A stretch of 64,000 nt of DNA from Desulfitobacterium metallireducens DSM 15288 (GTDB lineage: Bacteria > Bacillota > Desulfitobacteriia > Desulfitobacteriales > Desulfitobacteriaceae), in contig NZ_CP007032.1 of the NCBI RefSeq assembly GCF_000231405.2, positions 2,852,001 to 2,916,000 of the forward strand. Direction: 5' to 3'. A program made the position numbers and the translations under genes. The notes under the pieces are model-generated. The model did no database searches. It was not told the origin of the DNA and was given only the letters and a program-made list of their open reading frames with translations. Positions 25,473 to 34,909 of the stretch are shown piece by piece; the stretch's first letter is position 1; every line of letters begins with the position of its first letter.

Positions 25473-26462
25473 TTACCCTTTTTTCACACTGGGCACATAA
25501 CTGCTTTCATTCCGGATCGAAAGCTTATGACGGACCTTATAAGCGGTGGCCAGCCAGTATCGGATAAAGCTTTGTCTACCTTTTTCCCAGAGCTTGGCTT
25601 GCTGAGTAAACAGGTCGTCTCCTGTCAGCAAAGCCATGGCCTTTAACTGCTGAATATGAAGCTTATGATAAAAAATACTCGCAATATCAGCCACCTTAAA
25701 TGGATATAGATCATAGCGTGACCAATTCAGATAAGATACTTGATACTCAGGCAGTACCTTTTTTAAGGTTGCGAGGCCTACCAGATAACGTTCTTTGGCC
25801 TCATCTTGCTGACTCAGCAGGTAAAACTCCTCTAATCCCCATAAGGCAAAGATAAAACCATTGAGTACAAAGGAAGGTGTTTGCGAAGGATATTCTTCAT
25901 AGTAATCAAGACCCCGATAAAGGGCGAGAAATCCACCCTCAGCAACCGGAACAGAAAACGCCTTCAGTGCTCTTTTTCCTGTCTCCAAATAACTATCCTC
26001 ATGGGTTTCCTGATACGCTCTGGCTAATACGGAAAGCGCTTGCCCCTGGGACAGAGCCGAAAGCCAAGGCTTTTTCAGATGATACATCTCTTTATCATGG
26101 TCATTCAGCCAACCCCATTGACCGGGTTTGTATTCCACAAGGTTTTTTTGCAGCCAATTGGCAGCACGAAGAAAGCGCTCCCGAAAATGAGGTTGCTGTG
26201 TATCGATCCACTGGTCATAATTTCCCAAGGCGTACTGGGCTATTGTCACCGGAAGATAGCTAAGATGTCCATCGACATCGACCAGTGGAATCTCTTCAGC
26301 ATCAAATTCACCCGCATATTCGGCCTTAGCACTCATATCCACAGGGTATTTCCGAACCTGTTCTGCGGTAAGTTCAATATTTACATTCATATCGGGGTGC
26401 CAATAATCGGTTTTGCCGAAAACCATCCCCCCATACGCCTTAATCATCTGGATAATATTCAT
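25473..26462 (-). CDS. D-glucuronyl C5-epimerase-like protein
   Basis: A 329-residue protein matching the C-terminal domain of D-glucuronyl C5-epimerases (PF06662), which convert D-glucuronate to L-iduronate within a polymer. The recognisable core is WLSALSQGQALSVLARAY followed by a Gly/Ala alpha-toroid pattern (GKRALKAFSVPV.EGGF). There is no signal peptide, so a cytoplasmic or lipid-linked acceptor is more likely than a secreted polymer. GTGAGGAT precedes the ATG. It lies in the middle of the glycosyltransferase genes, suggesting a uronic acid in the repeat unit. Family assignment fair; substrate unknown. Confidence 0.75.
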   Translation of the reverse strand: MNIIQMIKAYGGMVFGKTDYWHPDMNVNIELTAEQVRKYPVDMSAKAEYAGEFDAEEIPLVDVDGHLSYLPVTIAQYALGNYDQWIDTQQPHFRERFLRAANWLQKNLVEYKPGQWGWLNDHDKEMYHLKKPWLSALSQGQALSVLARAYQETHEDSYLETGKRALKAFSVPVAEGGFLALYRGLDYYEEYPSQTPSFVLNGFIFALWGLEEFYLLSQQDEAKERYLVGLATLKKVLPEYQVSYLNWSRYDLYPFKVADIASIFYHKLHIQQLKAMALLTGDDLFTQQAKLWEKGRQSFIRYWLATAYKVRHKLSIRNESSYVPSVKKG

Positions 26463-26477
26463 GAAATCCTCACTTCT

Positions 26478-27533
26478 TCATCGTGTTAAGTCGCGATAGA
26501 GTTCTTCCATCTCGCGCATGTTATCTTCCCAAATGGCTTTGTCCTTCACGCGCTGTTTATTGATCGTTTGAGCCTTTTCGCGCAGTTCTTTTTCCTCTAG
26601 GGCTCGGACCAAGGATTGCGCCAATGCAGGTGCGTCCTTAGCGGGAACGAGAAGTCCGTTCACTTCGGGATCAATCCATTCGCGATTAGCTGGTAAATCT
26701 GAAACCACCGGGAACGATCCACAAGCCATCGTCTCCAGCAAGGAAACCGCCGTCGCATCGGAGGAGGGAACGCTCACCGAGATAGAAGACTCATTTAAAT
26801 AGGTTTGCACCGCAGCATGAGGGAGTTGCCCCACAAAGTCAATACTTTTTTCAAGTCCCAAGGAAGAGGTTAACGTTTTAAGAGCTGAGGTTTCCGGCCC
26901 TTCTCCTGCCACGACCAGTTTCGCTTGAGGAATCTTCTGAATCACTTGAGCCATCGCCTCAATAATGATATCAATATTATAAATTTCTTGGTGCCCTCGC
27001 AGACTTAAGATCTGGAACTCCTTCTTTTCTCCTTCAGGAATCTCCTCAAACCAAGCTTTGGACACGCCCATCGTTACCGTTTTAAGAACCTGCTCCTGCC
27101 CCTTTAACAATTCACGCATCCGTTCTGACATATAAGCGGAATCAGAGGTCAACGCATCTGCATGTCTTAAAACCTGCTCCACGATCATCCGCAGAAAAAC
27201 AGACTCTTTCGGAGCAACCAAGACATCGGAGCCCCACGCCGAAACCACCAGTGGCTTAAAGCCGCTCAAGAGGGCCAGCAAGCCAAAGCTCGTGGCATAG
27301 TGTGCATGGAGCAAATCGGGCTGAATCTCGCGCAGAAGTCCGCGAATCTTAGCCAGTGCTTCAATATAGGCTAAACGTCCACTCCGTCCGTGAGCTAAAA
27401 GATGGACTTTGGTGCCCTTGATTTCACAGGGTCGAAACGAAATAACCTCGACTTCATAACCTGCTTGGACAAAATAATTGATCCAGCGTTGCAAGTGAAT
27501 ACTTCCCGCGTCTCCAAGAAAGCACAAGCGCAT
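26478..27533 (-). CDS. Glycosyltransferase family 4
   Basis: A 351-residue GT-B glycosyltransferase similar to the one at 21677, sharing LLHAHYATSFG and VVSAWGSDV. In the usual EX7E motif the first Glu is replaced by Asp (PSSDATAVSLLETMACG), a variation found in some family members. GGAGG lies nine bases before the ATG. It starts 1 bp after the polymerase gene's stop, so the two are coupled. Confidence 0.9.
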   Translation of the reverse strand: MRLCFLGDAGSIHLQRWINYFVQAGYEVEVISFRPCEIKGTKVHLLAHGRSGRLAYIEALAKIRGLLREIQPDLLHAHYATSFGLLALLSGFKPLVVSAWGSDVLVAPKESVFLRMIVEQVLRHADALTSDSAYMSERMRELLKGQEQVLKTVTMGVSKAWFEEIPEGEKKEFQILSLRGHQEIYNIDIIIEAMAQVIQKIPQAKLVVAGEGPETSALKTLTSSLGLEKSIDFVGQLPHAAVQTYLNESSISVSVPSSDATAVSLLETMACGSFPVVSDLPANREWIDPEVNGLLVPAKDAPALAQSLVRALEEKELREKAQTINKQRVKDKAIWEDNMREMEELYRDLTR

Positions 27534-27534
27534 T

Positions 27535-28827
27535 TTAGCTCACCTCCTCAAAATCCTGAATTGCTGCTCCATAACCGACTAGAACCCAAAAATAGGGATC
27601 TTCGAAGAATCGTCCCTCACCTTGAGCGCTCAAAAAGATAGCTGTCACGGCGAGTACCATGAAGAAAACTCGATGAGAGGATTCGGAACTTATCCCATGG
27701 TGCTGCGCAAATTTTTGAAGTTTAATAGCCCGTGGGATTCTTTCGTATAGAAAAACGAAGAAAATACCCAAAATCCCTAACCCTATAATTCCCATTTCAG
27801 CTGCTGTTGTAATCAAGGCAGTATGAGAAAGGCTCACATTATTCTGGATGAGTTCTGCATACTGGGTCAGCATGACATGCTGAAAACCGCCCAGGCCTAC
27901 ACCGCGAACAGGATGGCCTCTAAACATCTCGATGCCTGCAGTGATCAAGTACTGCCGCTGCGTTATAGCGGCTCCAAAATTCTGCTTAAGTTCAAGCGCT
28001 CGTGCCCAAAGATCCGGGTTTAAGAAAACCGCAACGATGGCGAGCCCAATCCCCAAAAATACCGTGATGATCAGCGGACGTTTCGGGATGAGAAAGGCTA
28101 AGGCAATGACGACGATCATCATCGCGAACCAGGCTGTGCGTGAACCAGTCCCTAACAGCGCCAAAAGTTGCAAGATAAGAGCAAATCCTCCGACCAGCTT
28201 GGCACTCCAGAAACTCGTCACCATTAAAATGATCGTAGCTAAGCAACCGATCATCAGAAAACGGGCATAAATATTCGCATCTACAAACGTAGCATTGATT
28301 CGACCGATGGGCTGGTAAATTTCGCTTAACCAAATGAAGCGATGAGAGATCATTTCCACGACTCCGATTCCAGCCAGTGCAGTGGAAACAGTAGCAAAAG
28401 CAGCGGGAACCCAAAAGACTCCCTCTTTTCTTTTCACCAAGTCATAAACAGCTGCGCCCAGAACCCAAAGTAATCCCAAACGGGCAACGCTGACAAGGGT
28501 ATGCATTTTGTCAACTGACCAGAGAGCAGACACTGCCCCCCAGATGAGATAGGCCATTAAGGAAAGAAAAAGTGGGGATTTGATGAGATTAAGAAACGAG
28601 TTGCGCGCATGAACGAAAAAGTAAGCGACGACAACCAAGGTGAAGATGCGCCCGAAATAAATCACGCCCACAAATTCACCGAGCTTATCCAAGAACGATA
28701 AATGGGGAAACCACTCTCTCGAGATCTCTAAGGGTAAAGCCAGGATTAATAAGGGCAACAAGTAGCGAGGGTTTTTCCAACCCCATAGAATGGCTAATAG
28801 CGTAACCCCTAAGATGATCCAATCCAC
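27535..28827 (-). CDS. O-antigen ligase/polymerase-family membrane protein
   Basis: A 430-residue polytopic protein with about a dozen hydrophobic helices and the PF04932 signature around LALLGTGSRTAWFAMM, plus the outside-loop phrase GHPVRGVGLGGFQ. It probably polymerises lipid-linked repeat units or ligates the finished glycan. It is the second of three proteins of this family in the window (others at 888 and 31331). Confidence 0.88.
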   Translation of the reverse strand: MDWIILGVTLLAILWGWKNPRYLLPLLILALPLEISREWFPHLSFLDKLGEFVGVIYFGRIFTLVVVAYFFVHARNSFLNLIKSPLFLSLMAYLIWGAVSALWSVDKMHTLVSVARLGLLWVLGAAVYDLVKRKEGVFWVPAAFATVSTALAGIGVVEMISHRFIWLSEIYQPIGRINATFVDANIYARFLMIGCLATIILMVTSFWSAKLVGGFALILQLLALLGTGSRTAWFAMMIVVIALAFLIPKRPLIITVFLGIGLAIVAVFLNPDLWARALELKQNFGAAITQRQYLITAGIEMFRGHPVRGVGLGGFQHVMLTQYAELIQNNVSLSHTALITTAAEMGIIGLGILGIFFVFLYERIPRAIKLQKFAQHHGISSESSHRVFFMVLAVTAIFLSAQGEGRFFEDPYFWVLVGYGAAIQDFEEVS

Positions 28828-28855
28828 AGCTTTCCCTCCCTTCTTTTCTCTACTC

Positions 28856-30151
28856 TTAGCGATGCAGTTTATTCTTCACGAATCGTATAATCTGACTGAT
28901 ATCGCTCTTCTTGATAATCAGGATGTCCACCCACCGCGCCTCAGTATAACGCGTATAGAAGATAATGGTCATTACTGTGAAAGAAATATAGGATATACTC
29001 GTGGCGATTGAGGCCCCATTAATCCCAATTCTGGGGATCAAGAAAATATCCAAAACCACGGTTACCACTCCGGATACAAGTGACGAGTAGATATTTTTCT
29101 CAACCAGGCCAACCCCGGCGAGATAGTTCGCTAAAATATTCGAAACGGAAAAAATACTAATCCCTGGGAGCAACCAGATTAAAGCATTGGCTGCTGTTGC
29201 AAACTCCGAACCAAACCAAATGATAACCAAGGGTTTCGAGAGGAGTGCCAGCACAAATGAGAAGCTGATAATTAGTGTCAGGCTAACCCGGGTAATCTGA
29301 TTTGTAAACCGCGTCATTTCCTTTTTATCTGTTGAAGCGGAAGCTATGGGAAACATAATCGTAGCGATGCTTCCGGATACCCCCCAAAGAGTCTCCCCTA
29401 AAGCAACCGCGATACCATAAATTCCGACCTGTTCGATTGGCAGGTAGTAGTTCACGATGAAGACGTCCAACCGGTAATTGAGTTTTTGCACAATATTCCC
29501 GAATTGAGCCTTCATCCCGTAGCCAAACATAGCCTTCATTAAGGAACGATCGAGATGCGGGGCCTGTTTACGCTTAATAATCAGGAGGTAAGCTTGGACT
29601 ATACAAATAATAAGGGTTCCGACTAAACCAGAAACAATGGCCGCGGTTGGATTCACCGCAATCAGTAGAAATAGAATTAAAAGGCCTAAGCTAAGAATAC
29701 GGTCTAGAATATTGATTCGATTATATTCAACAATATCCTGCAATCCAAGCAGGACATTAATCATTGCCGCTTTGAAGTTAACCAGCGGAACTGTAATCAG
29801 GACCGCGATCATTTGGAGGTTTGTTACGCCTTCTAAAAATTTAAAATGATAATGCTGCTGTAAAATATAAAAGGGAACTAAAAAAATAACACTGAGCAAT
29901 GCCACAAGAATATTATTGCCAATAACCGCGTTGAGCTTATCCTTTTTCTTCCCTAGAAAATATACATTAGAGGCCGCAAAGCCCATACCTAAAATAAGCG
30001 TCGCAAAACTCAAAAAGTTATTTGCGACATCAACGACCCCTTTGCCCTCAGGACCAAGAACCCGGGAAAGAATCGTTGTATTGATAATTGAAAGAAAGAA
30101 CAAAAGCATGTTACTAAGAAACGTGATCGTCACAGACTTTGTAAAACCCAT
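28856..30151 (-). CDS. Polysaccharide flippase (Wzx-like)
   Basis: A 431-residue membrane protein with about twelve to fourteen hydrophobic helices, of the MOP/MATE flippase superfamily. The N-terminal SNMLLFFLSIINTTILSRVLGPEGKG matches the Wzx start, where an Arg-x-Leu-Gly-Pro motif follows the first helix. It would move lipid-linked repeat units across the membrane. Its place between a polymerase and a glycosyltransferase gene fits a Wzx/Wzy pathway. Confidence 0.9.
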   Translation of the reverse strand: MGFTKSVTITFLSNMLLFFLSIINTTILSRVLGPEGKGVVDVANNFLSFATLILGMGFAASNVYFLGKKKDKLNAVIGNNILVALLSVIFLVPFYILQQHYHFKFLEGVTNLQMIAVLITVPLVNFKAAMINVLLGLQDIVEYNRINILDRILSLGLLILFLLIAVNPTAAIVSGLVGTLIICIVQAYLLIIKRKQAPHLDRSLMKAMFGYGMKAQFGNIVQKLNYRLDVFIVNYYLPIEQVGIYGIAVALGETLWGVSGSIATIMFPIASASTDKKEMTRFTNQITRVSLTLIISFSFVLALLSKPLVIIWFGSEFATAANALIWLLPGISIFSVSNILANYLAGVGLVEKNIYSSLVSGVVTVVLDIFLIPRIGINGASIATSISYISFTVMTIIFYTRYTEARWVDILIIKKSDISQIIRFVKNKLHR

Positions 30152-30195
30152 TCGCTTGAATTCTCCCTTTCTCTTCTCTTTAACGTATTTCTTCT

Positions 30196-31338
30196 TTAAC
30201 GTATCTCTTCATAAATCTCGATCAGCATTCTCGCTACAGCCTCTGGACTATAGTGATTCAGGGCGTAGTTACGAATTTTCACTTCATCAAAATCCTGAAG
30301 GGAAGCTAGCATATCTTGCATGCCTTTGGCCAACGCTTCTGTGCTTTCCGGTGGAACTAAAAGGCCCGTTTTTTCCTTAATAATATCCTGAGGTCCACCA
30401 CAGGCTGTCGCTAATACCGGTTTGCCACTCGCCATCGCCTCAATAAGCACACAACCAAAAGTCTCTTTCACCGAGGAAAGCACCAGTAGATCCGCTTTCT
30501 GGTAAAATCCAGGCATCTCGCCGGGATTGACCCGTCCATGAAACGTAACAGAGTCTGTTATCCCTAATTTTTGGGCTAACGCTTCATAGTCTTTGCGCTT
30601 GGCCCCATCTCCGACTAAATCTAAATGCAGGGGTTGATCTTTACGCTGATTCCTTAGGACTTGGGCAAAAGCAGGTAAAAGATACTGGAGACCCTTCACC
30701 TCAGTCGCTTCCATATTTCCTGCAAAGAGAAGATGCACCCCCTCTTTGGAAGCATTCCTATCCAGCTGGAAACGTTCCGTATCAACAACATTGGGAACTA
30801 CTTTTGTTTTTACGTTCCAGCCCCAAGAGGTAAACTGTTTTTGCAAAGCAGTACTCACAGGGAGAACCCTTTGTGCGTGCTCAAACGTCCTCTTTAAAAG
30901 GATACGATGCTGCCATTTAGCGACGTAATCCTGTAAATAAGACATATGCTCCGTAATCAGATAAGGAATCGAGTGGTTGCGCGTAAATAGATAGGCGATA
31001 ATCCCCGCTGGGTATCCAACATGAACATGCAGAAGATCCGGTTGAACGTCGTTTGTGATCCTTTCTAACATTCGGATCGATCTGAAATAGCTTGCAAATC
31101 TTCCCACGAAACGGTTACCCTCGCCTACCGTATTTGCGCGATAGACCTGCAGCCCCTCTTCCCGAGCTTCTTTCATTTCTCCCGACTTTAGCTCTTCGTC
31201 AAAAGGATAAAAGACCGCCACCGGAAGGCCCGCTTTATGTAAAGCTAAGGCCTGTTCCCGGATAAACGTCCCTTTCATGGGATTGCTATGATTGGGGTAC
31301 CATCCCGCTAAAATCAAAACTTTCACAGTGTCACCCAT
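30196..31338 (-). CDS. Glycosyltransferase family 4
   Basis: A 380-residue GT4 enzyme: N-terminal LILAGWYPNHSNPMKGTFIREQA, central HVHVGYPAG and LITEHMS, and the EX7E motif in SSVKETFGCVLIEAMASGKP. It overlaps the stop of the upstream polymerase gene by 8 bp. An alternative GTG start at codon 5 follows GGTGA and may be the real one. Typical of capsule and exopolysaccharide clusters. Confidence 0.9.
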   Translation of the reverse strand: MGDTVKVLILAGWYPNHSNPMKGTFIREQALALHKAGLPVAVFYPFDEELKSGEMKEAREEGLQVYRANTVGEGNRFVGRFASYFRSIRMLERITNDVQPDLLHVHVGYPAGIIAYLFTRNHSIPYLITEHMSYLQDYVAKWQHRILLKRTFEHAQRVLPVSTALQKQFTSWGWNVKTKVVPNVVDTERFQLDRNASKEGVHLLFAGNMEATEVKGLQYLLPAFAQVLRNQRKDQPLHLDLVGDGAKRKDYEALAQKLGITDSVTFHGRVNPGEMPGFYQKADLLVLSSVKETFGCVLIEAMASGKPVLATACGGPQDIIKEKTGLLVPPESTEALAKGMQDMLASLQDFDEVKIRNYALNHYSPEAVARMLIEIYEEIR

Positions 31339-32824
31339 TCTTTACGTTTTCGAGAAACGTTTTGCGACGAATAATGATCGTGGCCGCAAGACCAAATAAG
31401 AGCCACATCTGTGGAAAACTAATCACCGAACTCGGGGCAAAGGCGGTTAAAATAAACCCGCCCAAGGCTGCAATCAAGCTTAAGGTTGTATACGAAGTTA
31501 TTCCAGAGGGGGCAGATTTCAGGCTTTCTCGATAAACCTTCAAAAGATCCCACAGAAGGTTTAGGTAAATAAAGATAAAGTAGAGGAAAATCCCGATTCC
31601 AAAATCCCCGAGGACTTCGAACCAAAGACTGTGCGGATTGACAATCCCATGCGTGTTACCCAGTTTCTTGAGGTAACCGCCGGTATTATTGACCCCAAAT
31701 CCTTGAGGATGCCCCTCCAGAACTACGCCTTTGGTAATATCGATCATCGTCGTCATGCGCTCACTGGTTGAGCCTTCTCCCCCAAATTCAGCAATCGGCT
31801 GAATTTTTTTGTTCTTATTTAAACTCAGCATATTGATGATCGGCGTATCATTAAACTTTCCATAATAAACATCAAGTTCTGGCGTGATCGATAAGCCATA
31901 AAAGAGAATGATTGTTAACAGTCCCACAGCTAAGGCTTTCCGGAATTTCCGCCATTCCCTTGTCAAAAGGAAGAGTACCATAAACCCACCCAAGGTTACG
32001 AGCATGGCAATATAGGCTGTCCGTGAGGTACAAAAGATCAGATTCATGAGTGCTCCTAATTGCAGGAGCCAAAACAAGGCTGTCGTCTTTTTATTGCGGT
32101 TATACACAATAAAAGAAACGATAAAGCACATCGCCATAATCAGATAAACCCCATAGTTATTGGGATTATAAAAGAAAACTTCAGGAATCGTTTTAAGATA
32201 ATCAATTCCTTTATCATACCAGCCCGTATCCGAGAAAATGTTGCGAACAGGCATGATCCGATTTCCTGTCATTTCAATCGTCCCTATAACCAGGACGGAT
32301 CCGAGGGTATAAGCCAAAACCTTGAGCGTTTCTCTCAGCTTTTCTTGATTCGGATTGAAAATAAAAACAACAAGCATGAAGCAGATCATAATCCCATAAT
32401 TGATCATTTGCTTGACGGCTGCTCCCTTAGCTTCTGACCAAACAAGAGAAATAACCATATAAACGATAAAAATGGAGAGAAAAAGAAGATATCGATTCTG
32501 GGTAAGCTGCTTGGGACTGAGATTCGGTCTCTTTTTTAAGAAAGAAACCATCAGCCAAACGACTAAGACAAATAAGGCAATATGCAGATAATAAATGTTA
32601 AAGCGACCCAGCAAGGGGAGATTGAAGGTAAAGTCCATCACGGAAAACAACAAAACAAAGTGATAGAGCAGTTCCTGTCCGCCTTCCCAGCGAATATGGT
32701 TGATAATGATCAGCCCTATCCCTAAAGCATACGCATCAACAACGACTAAGCTCGGATCAACGAGCAGATTCCCCAGGATAAAAAGGACATAGATCATATT
32801 AATTAATATTCTTTTATTTTTCAC
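31331..32824 (-). CDS. O-antigen ligase/polymerase-family membrane protein
   Basis: A 497-residue polytopic membrane protein with the PF04932 pattern (CTSRTAYIAMLVTLGGF and an outside loop with GHPQGFGVNNTGGY). It is the third protein of this family in the window. Its start lies about 160 bp from a head-to-head pair of structured repeats upstream. With the flippase it fits a Wzx/Wzy pathway; which of the polymerases is the true Wzy cannot be told from sequence. Confidence 0.86.
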   Translation of the reverse strand: MKNKRILINMIYVLFILGNLLVDPSLVVVDAYALGIGLIIINHIRWEGGQELLYHFVLLFSVMDFTFNLPLLGRFNIYYLHIALFVLVVWLMVSFLKKRPNLSPKQLTQNRYLLFLSIFIVYMVISLVWSEAKGAAVKQMINYGIMICFMLVVFIFNPNQEKLRETLKVLAYTLGSVLVIGTIEMTGNRIMPVRNIFSDTGWYDKGIDYLKTIPEVFFYNPNNYGVYLIMAMCFIVSFIVYNRNKKTTALFWLLQLGALMNLIFCTSRTAYIAMLVTLGGFMVLFLLTREWRKFRKALAVGLLTIILFYGLSITPELDVYYGKFNDTPIINMLSLNKNKKIQPIAEFGGEGSTSERMTTMIDITKGVVLEGHPQGFGVNNTGGYLKKLGNTHGIVNPHSLWFEVLGDFGIGIFLYFIFIYLNLLWDLLKVYRESLKSAPSGITSYTTLSLIAALGGFILTAFAPSSVISFPQMWLLFGLAATIIIRRKTFLENVKNG

Positions 32825-32983
32825 TTAACAAATCACGCTCCACCTATAATCGCTTGAGCTGAGCAATTCAGTCTTATTATAGCCTGTCCATTTTGTTTTA
32901 CAAAATTATTGGTCGACGAGGTTAGCTTTTGATGAATCATAAGGTCGAGGTCGAGGTCGAGATTGAGAATGCGTCTGGGGTGT

Positions 32984-33197
32984 GGATTTTGTTTACTCCG
33001 TTCACTCCAGGCGCTTCGCAGACCGAAGCTAAGGCACTGTCTCCACCTCTGGGTCACGGGACGCCGCCAAAATCGTCTCCTGACTCTGTTGGCGGTTGCT
33101 CACGTCCTGTTCGCAACCCTTTGCTTTCAAGCAGGAGCCACTGCCTAAGCTTCGGTAACTGCTTGCTTTAGTCGTTCTCTCCCGTAAATCAAAATCC
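32984..33197 (-). repeat. Structured GGA-hairpin element, copy 3 (left member of pair B1)
   Basis: On the minus strand this 214-nt element is closed by GGATTTTG-A-TTTAC / GTAAA-CAAAATCC. Inside, ACCGAAGCT..AGGC pairs with GCCT..AGCTTCGGT, and two hairpins carry GGA: one closed by GGTTGC/GCAACC with CAGGACG (33094-33118), one closed by CCGCCA/TGGCGG with an inner GTCAGGAGAC (33064-33095). It is head-to-head with copy 4. A short run of three GGTCGA units (about 32942-32961) lies just outside. Confidence 0.8.
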
Positions 33198-33315
33198 ACG
33201 TCCAGGTCTTTCTCGCTTCTTTTTGCATGCATCTGCAGCGCCCGGTGCAGAATGCACCCGCTGCCTCTTGAACAATGCAAGTTGCACATGCAAGAGACCC
33301 ATGAAGTAGCCAGGT

Positions 33316-33540
33316 GAGTTGCGAGTACAGATGCGGAGGCCTTAAGCGAGCAGCTAGCAAACTCGGCGAAAACTGGCTTGCATTAGCGGGGCGGGGCACA
33401 TGGACGTGCCACGCCGACAACAGAGCCAAGGATGGCGATTTTGTCGGGCACCCCGCCCGCTTTCATTAAGCAGTTTGAGCCGTTAGTTTGCTTTGCGAGC
33501 GCCTGGCCGGAGCAGCTGTAATCGCAACTTGCCCCATATA
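33316..33540 (+). repeat. Structured GGA-hairpin element, copy 4 (right member of pair B1)
   Basis: Closed by GAGTTGCGA-G-TACAG / CTGTA-A-TCGCAACTT (one G-T wobble). Inside are GCAAACT..CGGC / GCCG..AGTTTGC, a GCGGGG/CCCCGC stem, hairpin GGCACATGGACGTGCC (33395-33410), and hairpin CCGACAA...TTGTCGG with inner GCCAAGGATGGC (33414-33447). The architecture matches copy 3 on the other strand although most arm sequences differ. The spacer between copies 3 and 4 holds another hairpin, GGTGCA-GAA-TGCACC. Confidence 0.82.
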
Positions 33541-33567
33541 CATGCCCTAAACTCTCCATGCAAGATC

Positions 33568-34485
33568 TTACGGGAGCAGTTCCTCCTCTGGCACCTGCCG
33601 AACATCGCGAGCAGGGAATCCAATCATAACTCGCTTTTCCGTCGTATCCTTCGTGACTAACGCCCCAGCGGCGACGAAGGTCTCAGGAGCTATCTCAACT
33701 CCCGGAAGGAGAATCGATGCTCCACCGATCCTGGCGCCACGGCCAATATGGGCTCCCTTAATAAGCTTGAAGCGTTTTTCCGTACGACCCATGAAGTTAT
33801 CATTCGTGGTCGAAACCATTGGGGCAATAAAAACGTGATCATCGATTTCCATATAAGCGGTGATATACGAACCGGTTTGAATCTTTGTAAACTCGCCGAT
33901 CCGGGTATCATTTTCAACTGCCGCGCCACTCCCGATCACAACATTCTGACCAATCGTGCATCTTTCGCGAACAAGTGCTCCATCCCCGATGAAAACCTTA
34001 TCTCCATAACTTGTCCCAGCATAAAGCACAACCGAGCATCCCGCAGTATAGCCCTTCCCGATTCGAAGAGGGGGTAAATCCGCATGGGCCTTAACCGTAC
34101 TTGTTGCTGCAGCTTTAGGAAGACGTCCAATCGAAGAGTTACTCCCGATAAAACCGTCTTCTCCTAAATCAACTTGCGGATAAATCGTCGTGTGATCACC
34201 GACTTTCGTCCGGGCGCCCACTTTGGCCCAAGTCCCAACGCTCACATGATTTCCGATCTGGCATTCTTCACCTAAGACAGCGCCATGATCCACAGTGACA
34301 TAGTGACCGAGTACTGTTCCTGCACCAATTGATACTCCGTCCGCGAGAATACACCCTGCGCCCAAAACGACGTGTTCACCCAAAGTCACGCCTTGTCCAA
34401 TCACGCAGAAAGGTCCAAAAATCGTACTCTCAGGAATTGTCGCTTCAGGCGAGATGAAAAGTCTATTCATATTTTTAGTTGTCAT
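33568..34485 (-). CDS. Left-handed beta-helix acyltransferase (hexapeptide-repeat, WbpD/WlbB-like)
   Basis: A 305-residue protein made almost wholly of hexapeptide repeats (for example GEHVVLGAGCILADGVSIG), which fold as a left-handed beta-helix trimer using acetyl-CoA. The C-terminal half (IDDHVFIAPMVSTTNDNFMG and GFPARDVRQVP) resembles sugar-nucleotide N-acetyltransferases such as WbpD/WlbB, but it is much longer than their ~190 residues. The frame opens at 34599, yet ACGAGGT precedes the ATG at 34485. It is bracketed by two nearly identical repeat pairs. Pairing with the Gfo/Idh/MocA gene upstream suggests a modified amino-uronic acid; this is inference. Confidence 0.82.
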   Translation of the reverse strand: MTTKNMNRLFISPEATIPESTIFGPFCVIGQGVTLGEHVVLGAGCILADGVSIGAGTVLGHYVTVDHGAVLGEECQIGNHVSVGTWAKVGARTKVGDHTTIYPQVDLGEDGFIGSNSSIGRLPKAAATSTVKAHADLPPLRIGKGYTAGCSVVLYAGTSYGDKVFIGDGALVRERCTIGQNVVIGSGAAVENDTRIGEFTKIQTGSYITAYMEIDDHVFIAPMVSTTNDNFMGRTEKRFKLIKGAHIGRGARIGGASILLPGVEIAPETFVAAGALVTKDTTEKRVMIGFPARDVRQVPEEELLP

Positions 34486-34577
34486 CAATATTACCTCGTT
34501 TCTCGCGCGTTGATTTCTTTGTTTATAAGTTTTTATATGTATTCCTATCGGGTTTTTGGAGAATGCGTCTAGGGTGT

Positions 34578-34792
34578 GGATTTTGTTTACTCCGTTCACT
34601 CCAGGCGCTTCTCAGACCGAAGCTAAGGCACTGTTTCCACCTCTGGGTCATCGGGTTCCCGCCAAAATCGTCTCCTGACTCTGTTGGCGGTTGCTCACGT
34701 CCTGTTCGCAACCCTTTGCTTTCAAGCAGGAGCCACTGCCTAAGCTTCGGTAACTGCTTGCTTTAGTCGTTCTCTCCCGTAAATCAAAATCC
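34578..34792 (-). repeat. Structured GGA-hairpin element, copy 5 (left member of pair B2)
   Basis: Nearly identical to copy 3, differing at a handful of positions, with the same closing stem GGATTTTG/CAAAATCC and two GGA-loop hairpins (CCGCC...GGCGG at 34659-34690 and the following GGTTGC/GCAACC hairpin). It is about 90 bp upstream of the acyltransferase gene. Confidence 0.8.
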
Positions 34793-34909
34793 ACGTCCAT
34801 GCTTTCTCGCTTCTTATGCATGCGGCTGTAGCCGGTGGTACATAAAGTACCACGCTACCTCATGGGTCTTATTAGTAATACATGCAAGAGACCCATGAAG
34901 CAGCCCGGT

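Noticed and set aside
32942-32961. Three GGTCGA units as a CRISPR-like or satellite repeat
   Set aside because: Only three short units with no spacers; probably a chance slippage run at the element edge.
32833-33429. Several overlapping ORFs on both strands in the repeat pairs (also at 34479-34766 and 43398-44187)
   Set aside because: They differ between otherwise similar copies, show no ribosome sites and sit in covarying stems; treated as chance ORFs.
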